From Falsiruegeria litorea R37 (lineage in GTDB: Bacteria; Pseudomonadota; Alphaproteobacteria; Rhodobacterales; Rhodobacteraceae): a stretch of 64,000 nucleotides of DNA. Under the pieces are notes generated by a model, which searched no databases, was not told the origin of the DNA, and saw only the letters and a list, made by a program, of their open reading frames with translations. A program made the position numbers and the translations under genes. This document shows positions 16,643-25,129 of the stretch, piece by piece. Each line of letters starts with the position of its first letter. Position 1 is the first letter of the stretch. The stretch lies in assembly GCF_900172225.1 (NCBI RefSeq), contig NZ_FWFO01000001.1, positions 496,001 to 560,000 of the forward strand. Reading direction: 5' to 3'.

Positions 16643-17478
16643 GCGGGCCCAGGGTAGGTAAAGAACAGCAGATGGATCAGGTTAAAGCCAAAGTGGATCC
16701 AGACCGCGTAGCGCAAGCGCCCGCCGTACCAGTGACCCAAGCCGCACGCCGCGCCCAATAGCGTTGCAAAAGCCATCACCGCGGCACCGGCGGGTAAATG
16801 GACCAATCCAAACAGCAGGCTTGCCGAGGCAATGCCACCCGCTGCGCCGATGCGGCCTGTCAGTGCCTTTTGCAGAAATCCACGAAAGAAAGCCTCTTCG
16901 GTCAGGCAAGTCATCAGAAGGTTGACCAGAACAAACAGTCCAATCCAGTCGGGCCAGCTTACCTCTGGCGATAGGGCGCCGGCTACAATGGCCATCGGAA
17001 ACAGCGCAAGGGCAAGCGCTGCGGCCATGATCAGCGGGAAAACGCGGGTGGGGCGGTCCTGGTGCAACAGTGGGTTCCAGGCCAACAAAAGTGCAAAGAA
17101 CACCAGCGGTTTGTCCGCGTTGAGATGCATCGTGAAGGGCCGGCTTTCAGGGCCGGATAGCACACCGTCCAATGCGATGGGATTGTTGAAGCCAGGCAGC
17201 AAGTGCGCGCCCAGGGCGACGGACCACAGAATCAAGATTGTCCAGCCAATCGCTGCAGCCGTGCCAGTCGCGCTGCGCAACCAGGTCGCCAAAGCCAAGC
17301 CGGGCGCGCCGATGGCAAGGGCCACAATCGACAGGACACCCAGATAAACTGCTGCACAGGCCCAAAGACCCAGCAGAACAAGCGCTGCGCGTTTGTACCC
17401 CGACCAGCCGGCACCAAGGGCTGCCATCAGGATCAGCCACGGCCACAGCTCGGTCAGGTGGGACAGCAGATAAATCAT
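16639..17478 (-). CDS. CPBP family intramembrane glutamic protease (CAAX-type)
   Basis: Polytopic membrane protein of 279 residues with about eight hydrophobic segments. The catalytic signature is EEAFFRGFLQ at about residue 195, followed by LFGLVHLPAG and, near the end, WIHFGFNLIHLL. These give the Glu-Glu, His and His/Asn residues of the ABI/CPBP protease family. Bacterial members often process peptides or membrane proteins; the substrate here is unknown. It is divergent from ppk2. A perfect FNR-type box begins 39 bases upstream of the start codon. Confidence 0.88.
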   Translation of the reverse strand: MIYLLSHLTELWPWLILMAALGAGWSGYKRAALVLLGLWACAAVYLGVLSIVALAIGAPGLALATWLRSATGTAAAIGWTILILWSVALGAHLLPGFNNPIALDGVLSGPESRPFTMHLNADKPLVFFALLLAWNPLLHQDRPTRVFPLIMAAALALALFPMAIVAGALSPEVSWPDWIGLFVLVNLLMTCLTEEAFFRGFLQKALTGRIGAAGGIASASLLFGLVHLPAGAAVMAFATLLGAACGLGHWYGGRLRYAVWIHFGFNLIHLLFFTYPGPA

Positions 17479-17516
17479 GCCGTTTCCTGTGAACTTTTAG
17501 TTTTCGTCGCTTCACG

Positions 17517-17530
17517 TTGATCAAAATCAA
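17517..17530. promoter_or_regulatory. FNR/FnrL-type box (TTGAT-CAAA-ATCAA)
   Basis: TTGATCAAAATCAA matches the FNR consensus TTGAT-N4-ATCAA at every defined position. It lies in the 238-base region between the divergent CPBP protease (start 17478) and ppk2 (start 17717). FnrL is the oxygen-sensing regulator of Rhodobacteraceae. Confidence 0.65.
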
Positions 17531-17716
17531 TGCATTGGCAAGCATTTGACTGCAAACAAATTGCGGTTGTGTTGATCTGCCAGCCATATCATCATGTCTT
17601 GTCTCATACCCACCGATCATCGTCGGGGGCGGGGTCGCCGTATTGAAGGCTGACACCAAAGCGTTACCTGATCTGTGTATCGGGTGTTTGTTGAATTGAA
17701 GGAAGGAACCGTTCCA

Positions 17717-18634
17717 GTGACCGAGGAATCTAACACATCTGCAATGGACTGGTTGGAAGCCGAGCTTGAGGACACGCTGGACGAGGATTTTGAAATCGAG
17801 TTCAGCGAACCGATGCTGTCGATGGAAATCCGCAAGATCTATCGCGCGCAGCACCCCGAGATGCTCGACCGCAAAGTGTATTTCCGCAACCTGCTGCGTC
17901 TGCAGGCCGAACTGATCAAGCTACAGGACTGGGTGCAGCACACCGGCCAAAAGGTGGTGATCCTGATGGAGGGCCGCGATTCAGCCGGCAAGGGCGGAGT
18001 GATTAAACGGATCACCCAACGCCTGAACCCGCGTATTGCCCGTGTCGTTGCGCTGCCTGCGCCCTCACGTCGCGAACAAAGCCAATGGTATTTCCAGCGA
18101 TATGTGCCGCATCTGCCGGCGGGTGGTGAAATCGTGCTGTTTGACCGGTCCTGGTACAACCGCGCTGGGGTTGAACGCGTCATGGGCTTTGCGACCGAGG
18201 ACGAGGTCGAGGCGTTTTTCCGCGACGTACCTGAATTTGAAAGGATGCTGGTGCGGTCGGGGATCATTCTGCTGAAGTACTGGTTCTCGATCACCGACGA
18301 AGAACAGCAATTGCGATTCCTGATGCGCATCCACGACCCGATGAAGCAGTGGAAGCTGTCCCCGATGGATCTGGAGAGTCGTATTCGGTGGGAGCAGTAC
18401 ACCAAAGCCAAGGAAGAGATGTTCGAGCGCACCAACATCCCCGAGGCGCCGTGGTACATTGTCGAGGGCAACGACAAGAAACGCGAACGTTTGAACTGCA
18501 TCGAGCACCTGCTGACGCAAATCCCGTATGAGGATGTACCAAGCGAAAAGGTCGATCTGCCGGATCGCAAGTACAACCCGGAGTACGAGCGGCAGTTTTT
18601 GCCTGACGAGCTTTACGTGCCCAAGGTTTATTGA
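17717..18634 (+). CDS. ppk2: Polyphosphate kinase 2
   Basis: PPK2 transfers phosphate between inorganic polyphosphate and nucleotides. With GTG at 17717 (preceded by GGAAGGA) the protein is 305 residues. Walker A is MEGRDSAGKGG at about 84-94, Walker B is VLFDRSWYNR, and the lid has PSRREQSQWYFQRYVPHLP. Arrangement and length fit single-domain class I PPK2, which usually prefers NDP phosphorylation from polyP; the class is inferred. An acidic N-terminal extension of about 35 residues precedes the core. Upstream there is an FNR-type box, so anaerobic control is possible. The last 7 bases overlap the convergent TetR gene. Confidence 0.94.
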   Translation: MTEESNTSAMDWLEAELEDTLDEDFEIEFSEPMLSMEIRKIYRAQHPEMLDRKVYFRNLLRLQAELIKLQDWVQHTGQKVVILMEGRDSAGKGGVIKRITQRLNPRIARVVALPAPSRREQSQWYFQRYVPHLPAGGEIVLFDRSWYNRAGVERVMGFATEDEVEAFFRDVPEFERMLVRSGIILLKYWFSITDEEQQLRFLMRIHDPMKQWKLSPMDLESRIRWEQYTKAKEEMFERTNIPEAPWYIVEGNDKKRERLNCIEHLLTQIPYEDVPSEKVDLPDRKYNPEYERQFLPDELYVPKVY

Positions 18635-19209
18635 TCCGGCGTCAGGATCAGAACCCGGCAGGCACTGTCGATCAAGACCCGCGCATGCGTGCGCGGATCT
18701 TCTGCGTTTCGACCCGATAGCCATGCCCGGCAAAAGACTTGGGCCGGGCCGATCAGCTGCGCAAAGAACATCATCTCGGACATCGGGTGCAAGGCCCCGG
18801 CCTTGGTCAATGGTGCGCGCCAAGTTGCCAGCCTTTCGGCGAGTTTGGCGTTTTCACTGGCTTGTTCCGCGCGGATGCTGTTCAGCCATTCGGGTCGGGC
18901 ATGTTCAAACAGGAACCGTGCCAACGGGCCGGATGTGACCACCCACTCCAGATGCGCAGTGATCAGCGCTGCGATCCCGTCCTGTGCAGTCTCGGGCAGA
19001 TCGGCCACCAGCGCCGCGTGGTAATCCTTAAGCGCCAGCAGATAGATGTCCGCACATAGATCGTCGCGGGTTTTGTAGGCGTGAAAGAAGCTGCCGTTGG
19101 ATATGCCCACTTCTGCCCTGATCTGCGCAATTGAAGTCGCCGCGACGCCCTGCTCATCGAACAAGCGCAGGGCAGCGGCCTGGATCAGCTTCTTGGTCGT
19201 GGGGGACAT
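18628..19209 (-). CDS. TetR family transcriptional regulator
   Basis: A 193-residue repressor. The N-terminal HTH is TTKKLIQAAALRLFDEQGV, then AATSIAQIRAEVGISNGSFFHAYKTRDDL, given here as the two motifs ATSIAQIRAEVGISNG and FFHAYKTRDDL. The C-terminal effector domain is typical in length but not assignable. It is divergent from an amidohydrolase gene, and a duplicated palindrome lies in the 75-base gap, so autoregulation plus control of the amidohydrolase is likely. Start ATG at 19209; an ATG five codons upstream is possible. Confidence 0.9.
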   Translation of the reverse strand: MSPTTKKLIQAAALRLFDEQGVAATSIAQIRAEVGISNGSFFHAYKTRDDLCADIYLLALKDYHAALVADLPETAQDGIAALITAHLEWVVTSGPLARFLFEHARPEWLNSIRAEQASENAKLAERLATWRAPLTKAGALHPMSEMMFFAQLIGPAQVFCRAWLSGRNAEDPRTHARVLIDSACRVLILTPDQ

Positions 19210-19229
19210 GGGTTGTGCTATCACCGATT

Positions 19230-19255
19230 AGAGTTACACTCTAGAGTACTACTCT
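19230..19255. promoter_or_regulatory. Tandem palindromic operator for the TetR regulator
   Basis: Two perfect 13-bp palindromes abut each other: AGAGT-TAC-ACTCT at 19230-19242 and AGAGT-ACT-ACTCT at 19243-19255. The junction creates a third palindrome, ACTCTAGAGT. It lies between the divergent TetR gene (start 19209) and the amidohydrolase (start 19285). Confidence 0.8.
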
Positions 19256-19284
19256 GATTCCGCTTTGTCATCAGGAGATCGCCC

Positions 19285-20097
19285 GTGACCGAAATTATCG
19301 ATGCCTGGGGTCAGCACCCCACGCTGAGGCATTCCCAAGACCCAATGTTCGATTCGCTGCGGCGCTGGACCAAATCCCCGACTCCGACTGAAGATCTTCC
19401 AGTGGCGACCACAGTTGGTCTGATGGATCGGGCCGGGGTCGACCGCATGCTGATCAGCGCCTGGGAAGCCCCGCGCAACACGATGATTTCGAACGACGAG
19501 GTGGCTGGGTTTGTCGCCGAAGCACCTGATCGCTTGGTCGGCGTCGGCTCGGTCAACATCGCCCGCCCGATGGAGGCGGTACGGGAAATCCGCCGCTGTG
19601 TGACCGAGCTGGGTTTCAAGGCGATCCGCGTTCTGCCCTGGCTGTGGGAGGTGCCGCCAACAGACCGTCGGTTCTATCCGGTTTATGCCGCGTGTGTTGA
19701 TCTGGGCGTGCCATTTTGCACTCAGATCGGCCACACCGGCCCGCTGATGCCGTCCGAGGTTGGGCGGCCGCTGTACCTGGATCAGGTGGCGTTGGACTTC
19801 CCCGAGCTGACCATTGTCGGCGGGCACATCGGCTATCCTTGGACCGAAGAGGCGGTGGCCGTCGCGACCAAGCACGAGAATGTCTATATCGACACGTCCG
19901 CCTACACGGTGGGGCGCTACCCGCCTGAACTGGTGCGATTCCTCAAGGGGCACGGCACGGACAAGGTGTTGTTTGGTTCCAATTACCCCATGATGCCGCC
20001 GGAACAGGCGCTGAAAGGGTTCGACACACTCGGCCTGGATGACAGGCAAGCCGAGCATTTTTTGTCTGGCAACGCCAAAAAGGTGTTTGGCCTTTAG
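19285..20097 (+). CDS. Amidohydrolase family protein (amidohydrolase_2)
   Basis: A 270-residue TIM-barrel hydrolase or decarboxylase of the ACMSD/amidohydrolase_2 family. Features are DAWGQHP at the start (in place of the more usual DxHxH), GLMDRAGVDRMLISAW, FKAIRVLPWLWEVPPTDR, TQIGHTGPLMP with a candidate metal His, IVGGHIGYPWTEEAV with the second His, and VLFGSNYPMMPPE with the terminal Ser/Asn instead of the common Asp. The GTG start at 19285 follows CAGGAGATCGCCC. Product of the TetR-controlled unit; the substrate is unknown. Confidence 0.88.
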   Translation: MTEIIDAWGQHPTLRHSQDPMFDSLRRWTKSPTPTEDLPVATTVGLMDRAGVDRMLISAWEAPRNTMISNDEVAGFVAEAPDRLVGVGSVNIARPMEAVREIRRCVTELGFKAIRVLPWLWEVPPTDRRFYPVYAACVDLGVPFCTQIGHTGPLMPSEVGRPLYLDQVALDFPELTIVGGHIGYPWTEEAVAVATKHENVYIDTSAYTVGRYPPELVRFLKGHGTDKVLFGSNYPMMPPEQALKGFDTLGLDDRQAEHFLSGNAKKVFGL

Positions 20098-20143
20098 CGG
20101 GTGACGTCAGCCAGACGCAGGGATGCGCCTGGCCAGGATCGGA

Positions 20144-21034
20144 TCAGAAACAGAAGGTGTCGTAGTCCCACACAGGTTGTGAGATGAACGCGCCAATGTC
20201 GTCAGGGTTGAAACACCACGTTTCTTGGTCATCCGCTGCAGGACGGTCAGATTCCAGATCCAGGCGAACAAAGTCCAGAGGTTGCGTCATTGTGCCGTCG
20301 ATCTGGGCGTCTAGATCCATCGGCGGCCATTCAAAGACAATTTCCTCGCCGCTCCAGCATTCAAGCAGAATGTCGGCAATGGTGCTTGGCGGGTTTGTGG
20401 GCTGCTCGGGCATCTCTACGTCCGCTGGTGCAACGTCTTCGGGTTGCGCGACCACAGGTTGCTCTGTTTCAGGCTGTTCCGTCACAGGCTGCTCTGGTTC
20501 TGTAGTTGGCGTTTCAGGAACCTCAACCTCAACCATCTCTGGGGGATCAATCGGGGTTGTGGGGGTGGTGGTGTCCTGATCCAACTGAACCTCGGCCTGG
20601 GTTCGGGCAAAGTTTTGTGTGACCATCACTGCGTCGTAACCTTGGTAATCGCCGGTTTCGATGCCAATGCCGACAACGGTGACGTCGGGATCCAAGATGT
20701 TTGCGCGATGTCCAGCACTGTTCATCAGGCCATCGTGCAAATCCTCGACATCATCAGCCAAGCCCGGCGCGCCGCGTTCGCTCTGCCAGGCGATATTTTC
20801 AGACCAGGTCCAATCGCCCGAGAATTCGAACCCGGCGTCTTCCATCCGGTCACCGGCGCTCGATCCGTTTTCGCCGGTGTGCGAGAACACGTCCTGTTGC
20901 AGCATCCAGGAACTGTGATCCTCGGATGCATCGTTCAATCTCAGCTCGAGTTGAACGGGGTCCAATCCCCGCGATGTGCGTTCTTCATTAATCAAATCAA
21001 GCATTTGCTGCTCTAATTCATTTGCTTGTGACAT
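20144..21034 (-). CDS. CAP-domain (SCP/PR1) protein with proline-rich linker
   Basis: Residues 1-150 are a CAP/SCP domain: MLDLINEERTSRGLDPVQ, LRLNDASEDHSSWMLQQDVFSH, WSENIA, LMNSAGHRANILDPD and VVGIGIETGDYQGYDAVMVTQNF. A linker of about 60 residues rich in Pro, Glu, Thr and Val follows (TTPTTPIDPPEM, ETPTTEPEQP, repeated E-Q-P-V units), then an acidic C-terminal domain with two Cys residues. CAP proteins are normally secreted, but no Sec signal peptide is present (start MSQANELEQQ). Export through a type I or other route, or a misplaced start, must be considered. No nonapeptide RTX repeats are seen. Confidence 0.85.
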   Translation of the reverse strand: MSQANELEQQMLDLINEERTSRGLDPVQLELRLNDASEDHSSWMLQQDVFSHTGENGSSAGDRMEDAGFEFSGDWTWSENIAWQSERGAPGLADDVEDLHDGLMNSAGHRANILDPDVTVVGIGIETGDYQGYDAVMVTQNFARTQAEVQLDQDTTTPTTPIDPPEMVEVEVPETPTTEPEQPVTEQPETEQPVVAQPEDVAPADVEMPEQPTNPPSTIADILLECWSGEEIVFEWPPMDLDAQIDGTMTQPLDFVRLDLESDRPAADDQETWCFNPDDIGAFISQPVWDYDTFCF

Positions 21035-21294
21035 GGTGTGTTCCCTTGTGTTGAGTGGGCGGGCTAAGCCGCGCCCTTCGCACTAAGAGACGAGGGGGGT
21101 GTCAGAAACAGTCAGTCGCGGGCAGAGCGAATTCACGCAAGGCGCCGCCTTTTCGTCCCAATGGAATGGGCAAGAAGCTGCGGCTCCAAACGCCTGAAAT
21201 CGCCAACGGCAACTTCAAGCTGAGAGTGAGACAGGAAACCGGCAAACATTGTCCAAAGGGACAAAAAGGGGGCAAGGACAGAATCAGGAGCCCC
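21035..21294. other. Gap without a confident gene between the CAP gene and rpsU
   Basis: With the rpsU terminator this is a gap of about 330 bases. A 77-codon reading on the minus strand (21102-21335) and a 94-codon one on the plus strand (21055-21339) are open. The minus one starts inside the rpsU terminator hairpin, and neither has an RBS or a recognisable protein. I see no other feature. The promoter and leader of the CAP gene should lie near 21035-21110. Confidence 0.5.
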
Positions 21295-21328
21295 AAAAAG
21301 ACAAACCCCCGCGGCAGGGCCTCGGGGG
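21295..21328 (-). terminator. Terminator of rpsU
   Basis: Read on the minus strand, CCCCCGAGG...GCGGGGG forms a stem followed by TTTGTCTTTTT. It starts about 35 bases after the rpsU stop. Confidence 0.75.
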
Positions 21329-21363
21329 TCGTCAAATAGCGTCTGAAATAGCCGCTGATCTAC

Positions 21364-21570
21364 TTAGAGCAAACCTTCGCGCTGTGCTTTCTTGCGTGCC
21401 AGTTTGCGGGCACGGCGGATCGCTTCAGCCTTCTCGCGCGCTTTTTTCTCGGACGGCTTTTCGAAATGTTGCTTGAGCTTCATTTCGCGGAAGACGCCTT
21501 CACGCTGCAGCTTTTTCTTCAGGGCACGAAGCGCCTGATCGACATTGTTGTCACGAACACTAACCTGCAT
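21364..21570 (-). CDS. rpsU: 30S ribosomal protein S21
   Basis: Small-subunit protein that helps mRNA base-pair with 16S rRNA. The 68-residue sequence is typical: [41 protein letters not shown], then a basic helix ending [10 protein letters not shown]-like. GAAAGGTGGTGAAAACCAC precedes the ATG. It stands alone, with a terminator at 21295-21328, and is divergent from coq9. Confidence 0.97.
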   Translation of the reverse strand: MQVSVRDNNVDQALRALKKKLQREGVFREMKLKQHFEKPSEKKAREKAEAIRRARKLARKKAQREGLL

Positions 21571-21680
21571 GTGGTTTTCACCACCTTTCTAGATAGAGTT
21601 GCAAGGATTTGCAGGAAGTGGCCGTATAGCAAAGCGACACTAATATGTCTAGTACGTGTGTAACGGTTCGGAGATTGACC

Positions 21681-22370
21681 ATGACCATGCCTTACGAAGA
21701 TCTGCGCGAGACCCTTTTGGACGCCGCCCTTATCCATGTGCCATTTGATGGCTGGACCGAGGCGACCTTTGCTGCTGCTGTATCAGATGCGGATATGGAC
21801 AGGACGCTGGCCCGTGCGGTTTGCCCACGTGGCGCCGTGGATCTGGCGTTGGCTTATCATGCGCGCGGCGATGCGCAGATGGTTGCACGGATGCAGTCCG
21901 AGGACATGAGCGAGCTGCGGTTCAGCGAAAAAGTGGCCGCCGCGGTCCGGTTCCGCCTAGAAGCTTCGGACGACAAAGAGGCGGTGCGCCGGGGTACGAC
22001 GCTTTTTGCTCTGCCTGCCTACGCTGCCGATGGGGCCAAGGCGATTTGGGGAACATGTGACCTGATCTGGGACACGCTTGGTGATACCTCGCAAGACGCC
22101 AATTGGTACACCAAGCGTGCAACGCTGTCGGCGGTCTATTCCTCGACCGTGTTGTTCTGGTTGGGCGATGATTCGTCTGACCATCACGCGACCTGGGAAT
22201 TCTTGGATCGCCGGATCGACAATGTGATGCAGTTCGAAAAGTTCAAAGCGCAGGTCAACAAGAATCCCCTGTTCAAGCCTTTGCTGGCTGGGCCGAACTG
22301 GCTGATGAGCCAGATCAAGGCGCCGGTTCGGATGAAGGATCTGCCGGGGTCGTTGACACCGCGCGGCTGA
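21681..22370 (+). CDS. coq9: COQ9 family protein (ubiquinone biosynthesis)
   Basis: Coq9 is a lipid-binding accessory factor that assists the hydroxylation step of ubiquinone synthesis. The 229-residue protein has the alphaproteobacterial pattern: LLDAALIHVPFDGWTEATF at the start, AVCPRGAVDLALAYHARGD, LRFSEKVAAAVRFRLEA, DGAKAIWGTCDLIWDTLGDTS and DANWYTKRATLSAVYSSTVLFWLGD (quoted as DANWYTKRATLSAVY and SSTVLFWLGD). The start is ATG 21681 or 21687. A quinone oxidoreductase gene follows in the same direction after 38 bases, and the two may form a unit. Confidence 0.92.
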   Translation: MTMPYEDLRETLLDAALIHVPFDGWTEATFAAAVSDADMDRTLARAVCPRGAVDLALAYHARGDAQMVARMQSEDMSELRFSEKVAAAVRFRLEASDDKEAVRRGTTLFALPAYAADGAKAIWGTCDLIWDTLGDTSQDANWYTKRATLSAVYSSTVLFWLGDDSSDHHATWEFLDRRIDNVMQFEKFKAQVNKNPLFKPLLAGPNWLMSQIKAPVRMKDLPGSLTPRG

Positions 22371-22408
22371 TCGCCTGACATGCCCGTCAACATCTAAGGA
22401 GATCGTGG

Positions 22409-23395
22409 ATGACCCAAACAATGCGTGCCGTCGAAATCACCAAACCCGGCGGCCCCGAGGTTCTGCAACTCACCGACCGCCCTGTGCCAACGCCGGGCCA
22501 CGGTCAGGTGGTGCTTAAGGTCGCTTATGCCGGCGTCAACCGCCCCGATGCCTTGCAGCGGGCCGGAGCCTATGATCCGCCCCCCGGTGCCAGCGATCTG
22601 CCGGGGCTGGAATGCTCGGGTGAGGTTGTGGCTTTGGGCGATGGCGTAGATTCTCTGAGCATGGGCGATCAGGTCTGTGCGCTGCTGCCGGGTGGTGGCT
22701 ATGCCGAATATGTGGCCACACCTGCCGCGCATTGTCTGCCGGTCCCGGCAGGCTTGGGTATGAAAGAAGCCGCTTGTCTACCCGAGACCTTTTTTACCGT
22801 CTGGTCCAACGTGTTCACCCGCGGCGGGTTGAAAGCGGGCGAGCGGTTCCTGGTGCATGGTGGTTCCAGCGGGATCGGAACGACTGCGATCCAATTGGCC
22901 AAAGCTTTTGGCGCGCGTGTCTTTGCCACGGCTGGGTCGGACGATAAATGCCAGGCCTGTCTGGACCTCGGAGCTGAGAAGGCGATCAATTACCGGGACG
23001 AGGATTTCGTCAAGGTGATGAAAGCCGAAGGCGGCGCTAACCTGATCCTGGACATGGTGGGCGGTGACTACATTCCCCGTAACGTCAAATGTTTGGCCGA
23101 GGATGGTCGCCTGGTGCAGATCGCGTTTCTGCAGGGGCCAGTGGTCGAGCTGAACTTTGCCATGATGATGGTCAAGCGGTTGACCCTGACCGGCAGTACC
23201 CTGCGTCCGCAAAGCGATCTGGCCAAGGCCCGGATTGCGCAAGATCTGCGCGAGGCGGTCTGGCCGCTGTTGGATGCGGGCACCGTTGCCCCGGTCATGG
23301 ACAGCGAGTTCGACTTTGCCCAAGCGGCCGAGGCGCACGCACGCATGGAAAGCTCTGGCCACATTGGCAAGATCGTCATGAAGGTTGGCGGTTAA
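22409..23395 (+). CDS. NAD(P)H-quinone oxidoreductase (zinc-free MDR, PIG3-like)
   Basis: Medium-chain reductase of 328 residues that reduces quinones with NADPH. The N-terminal GroES-like domain has MRAVEITKPGGPEVLQL, VAYAGVNRPDALQRAGAY and PGLECSGEVVALG. The Rossmann domain has FLVHGGSSGIGTTAIQLAKA, where the nucleotide-binding A/G-x-x-G-x-x-G is visible. The zinc-binding Cys residues of alcohol dehydrogenases are absent. AAGGAGATCGTGG precedes the ATG. Its position after coq9 suggests a link to quinone metabolism, which is inference only. Confidence 0.92.
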   Translation: MTQTMRAVEITKPGGPEVLQLTDRPVPTPGHGQVVLKVAYAGVNRPDALQRAGAYDPPPGASDLPGLECSGEVVALGDGVDSLSMGDQVCALLPGGGYAEYVATPAAHCLPVPAGLGMKEAACLPETFFTVWSNVFTRGGLKAGERFLVHGGSSGIGTTAIQLAKAFGARVFATAGSDDKCQACLDLGAEKAINYRDEDFVKVMKAEGGANLILDMVGGDYIPRNVKCLAEDGRLVQIAFLQGPVVELNFAMMMVKRLTLTGSTLRPQSDLAKARIAQDLREAVWPLLDAGTVAPVMDSEFDFAQAAEAHARMESSGHIGKIVMKVGG

Positions 23396-23404
23396 GCCAC
23401 TTAG

Positions 23405-23433
23405 GCGCAGGCCAATCTCAGGCCTGCGCAATT
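23405..23433. terminator. Bidirectional hairpin between convergent genes
   Basis: GCGCAGGCC and GGCCTGCGC form a perfect 9-bp stem with a 7-base loop, followed by AATTT. It fits between the oxidoreductase stop and the DUF2189 stop. Confidence 0.65.
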
Positions 23434-23435
23434 TC

Positions 23436-24293
23436 TCAAACGATGGCCCGGCGGTACAGGTGCCACGTCGCGTGTCCCAAAATGGGCATGACAAAGATCA
23501 GCCCCAGAAGCATCGGGATCGAGCCGATCACCAGCATCGCAGCGACGATGGCGCCCCATGTCAGAACAACGCGCGGGTTCTGCCGCATGACGCGAACGGA
23601 CGTGACAACCGCGACCGGGACGCCGACCTGACGATCCAGCAGCAAAGGAAAGCTCACGATGCTGATGGCCAGGGCGATCAGCGCAAACAGGAACCCAACC
23701 GCAACGCCTACGATCATCATGGTCCATCCTGCGGCGGTGGTGGTCACCTCCGTCAGGAACGCCATCAAGGATGCGGGCGCTTCGGGACCCAAGGTCTGGG
23801 AATAGATGCTTTGCGCGGTCAGGATCCAGGTTACGAAAAGGGCGGTCAGGTACAGCCCCAAGGCCAGGATTGCCCCAAATGCAGGGGATCGGAAGACGCC
23901 GAACGCGTCCAACCAATGCACCTTTTGCCCCTGTTCACGACGACGGCTGATTTCATAAAGGCCAACGGCGGCCACGGGCCCCAACAGTGCAAAGCCCATC
24001 ACCAGCGGCGCCAAAAGCGGCACCATGTCCATGCGCATGCCCAACCCAAACAACACAAGCCCGGCCAAAGGATAGACCACTGCAATAAAGATCGCGTCGG
24101 CCCGGCTGGCCAGGAAATCATCATAGCCTGCACGCAGAGCATGTCGGATGTCGTCGGTGCTGAGTGTGCGGATTTCAGGCAGGTTTCCGGTGTCTTCACT
24201 GCCAAGTTGGGTGACTGTCTCACCCACATGATCACCAGTTGCGCCCAGGTTTTGGGCTGCCCAGCTGATCGGATTTCCAATTGTTTTTGCCAT
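23436..24293 (-). CDS. DUF2189 domain integral membrane protein
   Basis: A protein of 285 residues with a soluble N-terminus of about 70 residues and six or so membrane helices. The segment RTLSTDDIRHALRAGYDDFLASRADAIFIAV (motifs DDIRHALRAGYDDF and ADAIFIAVVYPLAG) marks the start of the DUF2189 domain, and LPLLLDRQVG-like (FPLLLDRQVGVPVAVVTS) and ILGHATWHLYRRAI lie near the end. Function is unknown. The start MAKTIGNP at 24293 follows AAGGGGAAAGAT; a longer frame lacks an RBS. Confidence 0.85.
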   Translation of the reverse strand: MAKTIGNPISWAAQNLGATGDHVGETVTQLGSEDTGNLPEIRTLSTDDIRHALRAGYDDFLASRADAIFIAVVYPLAGLVLFGLGMRMDMVPLLAPLVMGFALLGPVAAVGLYEISRRREQGQKVHWLDAFGVFRSPAFGAILALGLYLTALFVTWILTAQSIYSQTLGPEAPASLMAFLTEVTTTAAGWTMMIVGVAVGFLFALIALAISIVSFPLLLDRQVGVPVAVVTSVRVMRQNPRVVLTWGAIVAAMLVIGSIPMLLGLIFVMPILGHATWHLYRRAIV

Positions 24294-24432
24294 ATCTTTC
24301 CCCTTCCAAAAGCGCGGATCGCCATGAAAAGGGCCTGACACATCGTTGCGCCCGGCCCGGCCGATCTGCAACGCATGGGAGCAGTATAGCACAATCTGAT
24401 TTTGCGCGCTTTCACAGCTGCGAGACCGCGGG

Positions 24433-25023
24433 TCAGCTGCGCGGTTTCTCCATCTGCCACATCAGGTTTGCGCGCACCGCAGGCCATTCTCCGGCGATGA
24501 TGGAATAGACGGCCGTATCGCGCAGGGTTCCGTTGGCCATCACCATATGCGAGCGCAAAACGCCGTCCAGTTTGGCCCCCAACCGTTCGATCGCACGGCG
24601 GCTTTGATGGTTGAGCGCATGGGTGCGAAACTCGACCGCGATCGCGTCGAGTGTTTCAAAGGCATGACGCAACAGCATCAACTTGCATTCGGTATTCAGC
24701 GGCCCCCGTTGGGCCGAGCGGGCATACCAGGTCGAGCCGATCTCCATCCGTTTCGCGCTGTGGTCGATATTCATAAAGGTCGTCATGCCAACAGCACGGC
24801 CCGACGCATCAAGTACTGCAAAGGGCACCATGCTGCCGTCTTCTTGCAGGGACAGGCGGCGGGTGATTTCTTCACCGACCTGATCGGGAGCAGGGATCCA
24901 TGTGTACCACAACCGATGCAGCTCACCGTCGGCACTGGCAGCGGCCAAGTCGTCGGCATGTACCATGTCCAATGGGACAAGGCTGGCGTGTTCGCCGCGC
25001 AAAGTGACTGGGGTGGCCCACAT
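24433..25023 (-). CDS. GNAT family N-acetyltransferase (RimJ/RimL-like)
   Basis: A 196-residue acetyltransferase. The start is MWATPVTLRGEHASLVPL. Strand beta4 and motif A are GSTWYARSAQRGPLNTECKL, and NHQSRRAIERLGAKLDGVLR is the motif B region that binds acetyl-CoA and shapes the substrate site. This pattern is common in RimJ/RimL-type N-terminal acetyltransferases and in GNATs acting on small molecules; the substrate cannot be inferred. CAGGAGCTTCAAG precedes the ATG at 25023. Confidence 0.88.
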   Translation of the reverse strand: MWATPVTLRGEHASLVPLDMVHADDLAAASADGELHRLWYTWIPAPDQVGEEITRRLSLQEDGSMVPFAVLDASGRAVGMTTFMNIDHSAKRMEIGSTWYARSAQRGPLNTECKLMLLRHAFETLDAIAVEFRTHALNHQSRRAIERLGAKLDGVLRSHMVMANGTLRDTAVYSIIAGEWPAVRANLMWQMEKPRS

Positions 25024-25129
25024 CTTGAAGCTCCTGAAGTTCAACCGAATTTCACAGGATGTGCCGCAAAACCGGAGTGTGAAGAAGTTCCAAATGTTGA
25101 AAAGGTGAGCAGACCAATTCACGCGAGCC

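Noticed and set aside
21055-21339. Small ORFs on both strands in the CAP-rpsU gap.
   Set aside because: The minus-strand one begins within the rpsU terminator, and neither has an RBS or homology that I recognise.
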